A DNA stretch of 60,577 nucleotides from DATBDN01 sp036269895 (GTDB taxonomy: Bacteria > Actinomycetota > Thermoleophilia > Solirubrobacterales > Thermoleophilaceae): NCBI GenBank assembly GCA_036269895.1, contig DATBDN010000069.1, positions 1 to 60,577 of the forward strand, in the 5' to 3' direction. The position numbers were made by a program, and so were the translations under genes. Below, in pieces: positions 56,304-60,577 of the stretch (position 1 is the stretch's first letter; the number at the start of each line of letters is the position of its first letter). The notes beneath the pieces were generated by a model, which worked only from the letters and a program-made list of their open reading frames with translations, did no database searches and was not told the origin of the DNA.

Positions 56304-57055
56304 CGCTTCGTGAACTCCACCACGGATGTGACGGCGTCCTCGAACGCGGCGCGGAGTCCGGCCTGCTCGAGGGCCGCGAGCCCGCGGGCTGTGGACCCGC
56401 CCGGGGAGGTGACGCGGCGGCGCAGGCCGCGCGTGTCGCCGCCGGTCTCGCGCAGGACGGCGGCGCTGCCGGCCATCGTCTCGATGACCATCGCGGTTGC
56501 GTCGTCGGGACCCAGGCCGTGGAGCACGCCGGCGTCGACCAGCGCCTCCGCCACGAGCGCCATGAACGCCGGGCCGCAGCTCATCAGCGCCATCGCGGGC
56601 TCGATCAGCTCCTCCTTGGGCAACCGCACGATCCGGCCGGCGCGGCCGAACAGCTCGAGCAGCTCGTCGCCGCCGTCGGCGCGCGAGCCGGGCGCATAGG
56701 CGAGCACGCCCTGCCCCAGCTCGACCGGGATGTTCGGCAGGAACCGGTGCACCGCGGCATTCGGGTAGGCCTCCTCGACCGTCGCCGTTGGGACCCCGCC
56801 GAGAATCGACACGACGACGCTGGCCGCCCCGTTCGTCTCGGCGGCGACTTCGGCGAGCTGGCCGGGCTTGTGCGCCAGCACCACCGCGTCGGCCTGCTCG
56901 GCCACCTGCGCCGGCGTCTCGACCACCTCGCCGCCAACCGCTTCGACGAGCGCCTCGGCCTTGCCGGCGACGATGTCGCAGACCACGATCGGCTCACCTA
57001 TCCCGCGCGCGAGCGCCGACGCCATGTTGCCCGCACCGATGAAGCCCAGCTTCAT
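56300..57055 (-). CDS. proC: Pyrroline-5-carboxylate reductase
   Basis: 251 residues: MKLGFIGAGNMASALARGI (NAD(P)H site), FLPNIPVELGQGVLAYAPG and the C-terminal substrate region ALMSCGPAFMALVAEALVDA with VTSPGGSTARGL. It makes proline from P5C. ATG 57055 is supported by TAGCTT 7 nt upstream; the open frame further upstream is not conserved. Confidence 0.95.
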   Translation of the reverse strand: MKLGFIGAGNMASALARGIGEPIVVCDIVAGKAEALVEAVGGEVVETPAQVAEQADAVVLAHKPGQLAEVAAETNGAASVVVSILGGVPTATVEEAYPNAAVHRFLPNIPVELGQGVLAYAPGSRADGGDELLELFGRAGRIVRLPKEELIEPAMALMSCGPAFMALVAEALVDAGVLHGLGPDDATAMVIETMAGSAAVLRETGGDTRGLRRRVTSPGGSTARGLAALEQAGLRAAFEDAVTSVVEFTKR

Positions 57056-57062
57056 GGTGGTG

Positions 57063-57068
57063 AAGCTA
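57063..57068 (-). promoter_or_regulatory. Leaderless -10 for proC
   Basis: TAGCTT on the minus strand lies 7 nt before ATG 57055. It gives proC its own promoter downstream of the sepF-end hairpin. Confidence 0.45.
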
Positions 57069-57116
57069 GCGCCCCTGGACGGCGAAAACCGAGGCTGGCA
57101 AGGAAGCAGCTGTGAA

Positions 57117-57133
57117 GGCGTGCTTCGCACGCC
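57117..57133. terminator. Hairpin between sepF and proC
   Basis: GGCGTGC-TTC-GCACGCC is a perfect 7-bp stem with a 3-nt loop in the 117-bp gap downstream of sepF. No T-run follows, so termination is uncertain. Confidence 0.4.
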
Positions 57134-57172
57134 GAGCGGCGATGAGGCCGCCAGGCGAACGTTTGCAGGCGT

Positions 57173-57721
57173 CTAGGACTGGTTGAAGAAGCCTTTTTCG
57201 ATGAGACGGGCGCGCTCTTCAGCGGATACCTCGACGTTGCGCGGCGTGAGCAGGAACACCTTGTCGGCGATCCGCTGCATGCCACCCTCGAGCGCGTAGG
57301 TCAGGCCGGACGCGAAGTCGATCAGGCGCTTCGACAGCTCGGTGTCGGTGCCCTGCAGGTTGATGATCACGGGGACCGAGTCCTTGAACTGGTCCGCGAT
57401 CTGCTGGGCGTCGTTGAAGCTCTTGGGGATGACGAGGTGGACCGTCACGTCGCCGGCGCGGCCGTTGCCCGCAACGGGGCGCAGTGCCGTGGCGCGGCCA
57501 CCGCCCCCGCGCCGCGGCGGCGGGTCGTCGGCGAAGATGTCGTCGAAGTCGTCGCGGCGCCGGCGACGGCTCTCCAGCCGACGCACGTTCGGCCGCTCGC
57601 GGTAGCGGTCTTCGAGCTCCTCCTCGGCCTCCGGGAGCGGCCGCTCCTCGGTCGGGTAATCGTCCTCCTCGGCCAGGCCGAAGTAGACGAGTGTCTTGTG
57701 CCAGGTGTCGCGCAGCGCCAT
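57173..57721 (-). CDS. sepF: Cell division protein SepF
   Basis: 182 residues: the amphipathic membrane-targeting N-terminus MALRDTWHKTLVYFGLAEED, an acidic/arginine linker, and the SepF core VTVHLVIPKSFNDAQQIADQ, VIINLQGTDTELSKRLIDFA, with GGMQRIADKVFLLTPRNVEV. It anchors FtsZ to the membrane in organisms lacking FtsA. It belongs to the pgeF-yggS-sepF-proC-yggT-lspA group, here interrupted by two opposite-strand genes. Confidence 0.96.
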   Translation of the reverse strand: MALRDTWHKTLVYFGLAEEDDYPTEERPLPEAEEELEDRYRERPNVRRLESRRRRRDDFDDIFADDPPPRRGGGGRATALRPVAGNGRAGDVTVHLVIPKSFNDAQQIADQFKDSVPVIINLQGTDTELSKRLIDFASGLTYALEGGMQRIADKVFLLTPRNVEVSAEERARLIEKGFFNQS

Positions 57722-57777
57722 CGCGTCGGTTTTCGTGCGTTACAGCGGGATTCCTTCGCTGCCAAAGTTACCTGCTT

Positions 57778-58611
57778 ATGAGCGCCGGCACGCACGCTTT
57801 TTCCCTGGATACGCCCACAGGCGTGCAGTTGGAGGGCGAACGCACCGGCAGCGGAGTGCCCGTGGTGCTGCTGCACGGCCTGAGCGCAACGCGCCGTTAC
57901 GTGCTGATGGGCTCGCGCCATCTGACTCGGGCAGGCGCAGAACTGGTGGCCTACGACGCGCGCGGGCACGGAGCGTCCGGACCCGCTCCGTCGCGCGAGG
58001 CGTACGAGTATGCGGACATGGTGCTCGACCTCGAGACCGTGCTGGCGAGCGTGGGCAGCCCGGTGGTGCTGGCGGGCAACTCGATGGGCGCCGCGACCGC
58101 GGCCGCGTACGCGCTCGAGCATCCCGAGCGGGTGTCCGCGCTCGTGCAGGTCACACCCGGCTTCTCGGGCGCCGGCCGCGACGATCAGGAGATGGGCAAC
58201 TGGGAGGCGCTCGCCGATGGCCTCGAAAGCGACGGGGTCGACGGGTTCATGCAGGCGTTCGAGCCGCCTCGGGAGCCGCGCTTCCGCGAGGCCGCGCTCA
58301 AATTCACGCGGCAGCGGATCGAGCGGCACGAGCATCCGGAGGCAGTTGCGGATGCGCTCCGGGTGGTGCCGCGTTCGGCCGCCTTCGAGGGCTTGGACTC
58401 GCTGCGATCGCTGGAGATGCCGACGCTGGTCGTCGGCTCGCGCGACGAGTCGGATCCTGGTCATCCCCTGTCGCTCGCGAAGGCGTATGCGGAGCATCTG
58501 CCCAATTCGCAGTTCCTGGTCGAGCGCGAGGGCGAGAGCCCGTTGGCATGGCAGGGCGCGCAGCTGTCGCGGGCTATCGAGTCCTTCCTGCGCGAGGCGC
58601 AACTGCTGTAG
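57778..58611 (+). CDS. Alpha/beta-hydrolase fold protein lacking an obvious catalytic His
   Basis: 277 residues: VVLLHGLSATRR (oxyanion), YDARGHGASG, the nucleophile elbow VLAGNSMGAATA (G-x-S-x-G) and acid segment LVVGSRDESDPGHP. Where the catalytic His is expected near the end, the sequence reads VEREGESPLAWQGAQLSRAI, with no histidine. It may be inactive, or use another residue. It lies on the opposite strand between yggS and sepF; the preceding AAAGTT is 8 nt from the ATG. Confidence 0.88.
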   Translation: MSAGTHAFSLDTPTGVQLEGERTGSGVPVVLLHGLSATRRYVLMGSRHLTRAGAELVAYDARGHGASGPAPSREAYEYADMVLDLETVLASVGSPVVLAGNSMGAATAAAYALEHPERVSALVQVTPGFSGAGRDDQEMGNWEALADGLESDGVDGFMQAFEPPREPRFREAALKFTRQRIERHEHPEAVADALRVVPRSAAFEGLDSLRSLEMPTLVVGSRDESDPGHPLSLAKAYAEHLPNSQFLVEREGESPLAWQGAQLSRAIESFLREAQLL

Positions 58612-58620
58612 TTGTGCCGT

Positions 58621-59205
58621 ATGAGCCGAGAGCGCTTGATGGCGCTGGCTTTCGCAATCGGGTCGTTCTGCTTCCTGGTCGGCCCCTTTCCTGGCTATGT
58701 CAACCTCGTTGGCGACAAGGCCGACGCGATCACCTTCTTCGTCGGGTCGATCTTCTTCACGGCGGGCGGCGCGCTCCAGACGTGGCTCGCTTACCAAGAG
58801 CGGCACGACCCGGGCCGCGGCCGGGCGGCGTGGTGGACGGCCACGATCCAGTCGGCGGGAACGCTGTTCTTCAACAGGTCGACCTTCGCGGCGATGAGCC
58901 ATGCGCTCTCGAACGCCGACTACAACCAGCTCGTCTGGCGTCCCGACGCCTTCGGGTCGGTCTGCTTCCTGGTGTCTGGCGCGATCGGGTATCGCAGCCT
59001 CCGGCACGACGGATGGCAGCCGGCGGTCAACCTGCTCGGCTGCGTCTTTTTCGGCGTCTCTGCCGTCGCCGGCCACGTGGTTCCGTCGACGGGGTCGATG
59101 CTCGATGTCGCAGCAGCGAACTGGACGACGTGTCTAGGCGCGGCGTGCTTCCTGGCATGCGCGCTGGCAGGACTGGCCGAGCAGCGCCGCGTCCGTTACG
59201 CGTAG
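58621..59205 (+). CDS. Multi-helix membrane protein, YrhK-like
   Basis: 194 residues with about five hydrophobic segments, including LAFAIGSFCFLVGPFPGYV, ITFFVGSIFFTAGGALQTWL, FGSVCFLVSGAIGY and LLGCVFFGVSAVAGHVV. The repeated x-G-S-x-F-F pattern resembles YrhK-domain proteins of unknown function. It starts 9 nt after the hydrolase stop and overlaps the convergent yggS gene by 10 bp. Confidence 0.75.
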   Translation: MSRERLMALAFAIGSFCFLVGPFPGYVNLVGDKADAITFFVGSIFFTAGGALQTWLAYQERHDPGRGRAAWWTATIQSAGTLFFNRSTFAAMSHALSNADYNQLVWRPDAFGSVCFLVSGAIGYRSLRHDGWQPAVNLLGCVFFGVSAVAGHVVPSTGSMLDVAAANWTTCLGAACFLACALAGLAEQRRVRYA

Positions 59206-59846
59206 AGGACGGTGCCCAGGCGGATGATCGTTGCGCCTTCGGAGGCCGCCACTTCGAAGTCCTGGGTCGTGCCCATCGAGAGCTCGCGCAGGTTGTGCTC
59301 GCCGGCCAGCTCGGCCAGGCGGGCGAAGTGGGGGCGGCTGTCCTCCGGGTTTTCGGTGAACGGCGGCATCGTCATGAGGCCGGCGACCGGGACGGGGCAG
59401 CCGGCGATGAAGTCGGCGAGCTCGCCGGGCGCAACCCCTTCCTTCGACTCCTCCCCCGCGACGTTCACCTGGACCAGCACCGCCGGCACCGGGTGCTTCT
59501 CGAGCTGGGCGCGCGACGAGTCGGTCGAGAGCGAGTGGATGAGGGCGACGTTGGGGGCGATGTCCTTGACCTTCCGTGACTGCAGCGCGCCGATGAAGTG
59601 CCACTCGAATAGCTCGCGATGGTCCGCCTGCTTGGCGAGCAGGTCCTGAGCGCGGTTCTCGCCGACGACCGCGATTCCCGCTTCCGCGAGCACCGGCAGC
59701 TCGTCCGCCGGGACGTACTTGATTGCGGCGCAGATTCGAACGTCGGCGGGCTCGCGACCTGCGGCTGCGATCCGCTTCCGAACGCGTTCGAGGTTGCCGC
59801 GGACCTGCGAGGCGTCGAGTCCGCTGAACGTCACCCGGTCAGCCAC
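59196..59846 (-). CDS. yggS: YggS-type PLP homeostasis protein
   Basis: 216 residues of the alanine-racemase-like TIM barrel: CAAIKYVPADELPVLAEAG (PLP lysine), VGENRAQDLLAK, WHFIGALQSRK, IHSLSTDSSRAQLEK, VQVNVAGEESKEG and the phosphate-binding IIRLGTVLYA. It buffers free PLP and influences amino-acid pools. GTG 59846 overlaps the upstream laccase-domain gene by 16 nt. Confidence 0.95.
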   Translation of the reverse strand: MADRVTFSGLDASQVRGNLERVRKRIAAAGREPADVRICAAIKYVPADELPVLAEAGIAVVGENRAQDLLAKQADHRELFEWHFIGALQSRKVKDIAPNVALIHSLSTDSSRAQLEKHPVPAVLVQVNVAGEESKEGVAPGELADFIAGCPVPVAGLMTMPPFTENPEDSRPHFARLAELAGEHNLRELSMGTTQDFEVAASEGATIIRLGTVLYA

Positions 59847-60577
59847 GCAATGCCTCCCTGCCGGCCCGTGACGCCGTTGTCGCGGCGATGCGAGAAGAAG
59901 AGCTCGGGATGGCAGCTCGTGCAGTAGTCGACATGCTCGACCTGCTCGATCCCGGCTGCGCGCAGCTGCTGTTCGGCGATGGCCCGGAGGTTGAGCATGC
60001 GGCCATCTGCGACGCCGTCGAAACCTGAGAATGCGGCAAGCACTTCTTCGCCAACCTCGTAGCAGCAAGGGCCGATCCCCGGCCCGACCGCGGCCTCGAA
60101 TGCATGGCCGTTGGGTCCACGCGCCCCCGCCGCCAGCGCGCGCATTCGTCCCGCCGCCCTCGCGATCAGCCCGCCCGCCAGGCCGCGCCATCCGCAGTGC
60201 AGCATCGCGACGGTTCCGCCGCCGGCGATTGCCACCGGCAGGCAGTCGGCCACGAGGACCAGCGGCGCGAGTCCGGACTCGCGTGTGATGTGGGCATCAA
60301 CCTTCAGGTGGCCGCCCTGCGGATCCAGGAAGGCGGTGTCAGCGTCGCGGCCGTTCCACTCCTCGATGTCGGTGCCGTGCACCTGCCAGCCCATCACGAC
60401 GTCCGCCGGCTCCACGTCTGCGCGTGCGGCCAGCCGGCGCCGGTTCTCGATCACGAGCTCGCGGTCGTCGCCGGTCAGGAAACCGAGGTTCAGTGATTCA
60501 TACGGCCCGCTGCTCAGGCCGCCCTCACGCGTCGAGAACAGCACCTCGGCTCCGGGCAGCGTCACGCGGAAGCTCAT
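59831..60577 (-). CDS. pgeF: Laccase-domain (YfiH/PgeF) protein
   Basis: 248 residues from ATG 60577 at the window edge: FSTREGGLSSGPYESLNLGF, VMGWQVHGTDI (His ligand), LVADCLPVAIA (Cys ligand), and MLHCGWRGLAGGLI (His ligand). The family hydrolyses purine nucleosides or removes L-Ser wrongly added to UDP-MurNAc. Its place at the head of the yggS-sepF cluster matches the peptidoglycan-editing role. An earlier start outside the window cannot be excluded. Confidence 0.94.
   Translation of the reverse strand: MSFRVTLPGAEVLFSTREGGLSSGPYESLNLGFLTGDDRELVIENRRRLAARADVEPADVVMGWQVHGTDIEEWNGRDADTAFLDPQGGHLKVDAHITRESGLAPLVLVADCLPVAIAGGGTVAMLHCGWRGLAGGLIARAAGRMRALAAGARGPNGHAFEAAVGPGIGPCCYEVGEEVLAAFSGFDGVADGRMLNLRAIAEQQLRAAGIEQVEHVDYCTSCHPELFFSHRRDNGVTGRQGGIAWLTG

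Noticed and set aside
1..60577. tRNA, rRNA, IS transposase, integrase, CRISPR or toxin-antitoxin loci.
   Set aside because: No cloverleaf-like CCA-end sequence, transposase motif, regularly spaced repeat or recognisable toxin was seen on either strand.

Overview
The window is a chromosomal segment of a very GC-rich actinobacterium. The best fit is class Thermoleophilia (Solirubrobacterales/Gaiellales-like). Reasons: an FHA (GarA-like) gene next to a MerR (FtsR-like) gene, an RsiG-like protein, SepF, a mycobacterial-type GlnA, many GTG starts, and -10 hexamers sitting only 6-8 nt from start codons (leaderless transcripts). I see no rRNA, tRNA, CRISPR array, IS element or prophage. Genes are packed with 1-4 nt overlaps, and both strands are used in blocks.

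1-13 kb is accessory metabolism and regulation: a partial STAS protein, a TetR repressor with an MFS exporter sharing one operator motif, a CNBD protein followed by a sugar acetyltransferase, two GNATs, two tiny membrane proteins, an AttH/CrtC-like gene back-to-back with an SDR, a DEDD exonuclease/GIY-YIG fusion followed by DNA polymerase IV, a WS/DGAT acyltransferase, a YbaK editing protein, and a histidine kinase carrying an ASCH domain.

13.4-19 kb is one tight nitrogen operon: amtB, PII, a protein I cannot place, an SPFH/flotillin and glnA. PII lacks Tyr51 and GlnA lacks the adenylylation tyrosine, so both classical covalent switches appear absent.

19-38 kb holds DUF1697, an MBL-like protein, MreB, an ABC exporter, a GH3 hydrolase, NAD synthetase, a thioesterase, a sigma-region-4/transmembrane/RskA-like fusion, an FAD oxidase, apt, the ftsR-garA-rsiG regulatory group, an ECF sigma factor with its membrane partner, pgsA, proS and a secreted glycosidase.

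38-57 kb is mostly conserved core on the minus strand. It includes isoprenoid synthesis (ispG, dxr, with rseP), fadD, rpsB-tsf-pyrH-frr-uppS-cdsA behind a structured leader, and a division/cell-wall cluster (pgeF, yggS, sepF, proC, yggT, lspA, rluD). Interposed are a LysM transglycosylase and a 1372-residue secreted phosphoesterase.

Two features cut across the window. Several genes reach full family length only if translation starts at CTG, ATA or ATC, some overlapping the preceding stop codon. Many genes have an xAxxxT hexamer 6-8 nt before the start codon.
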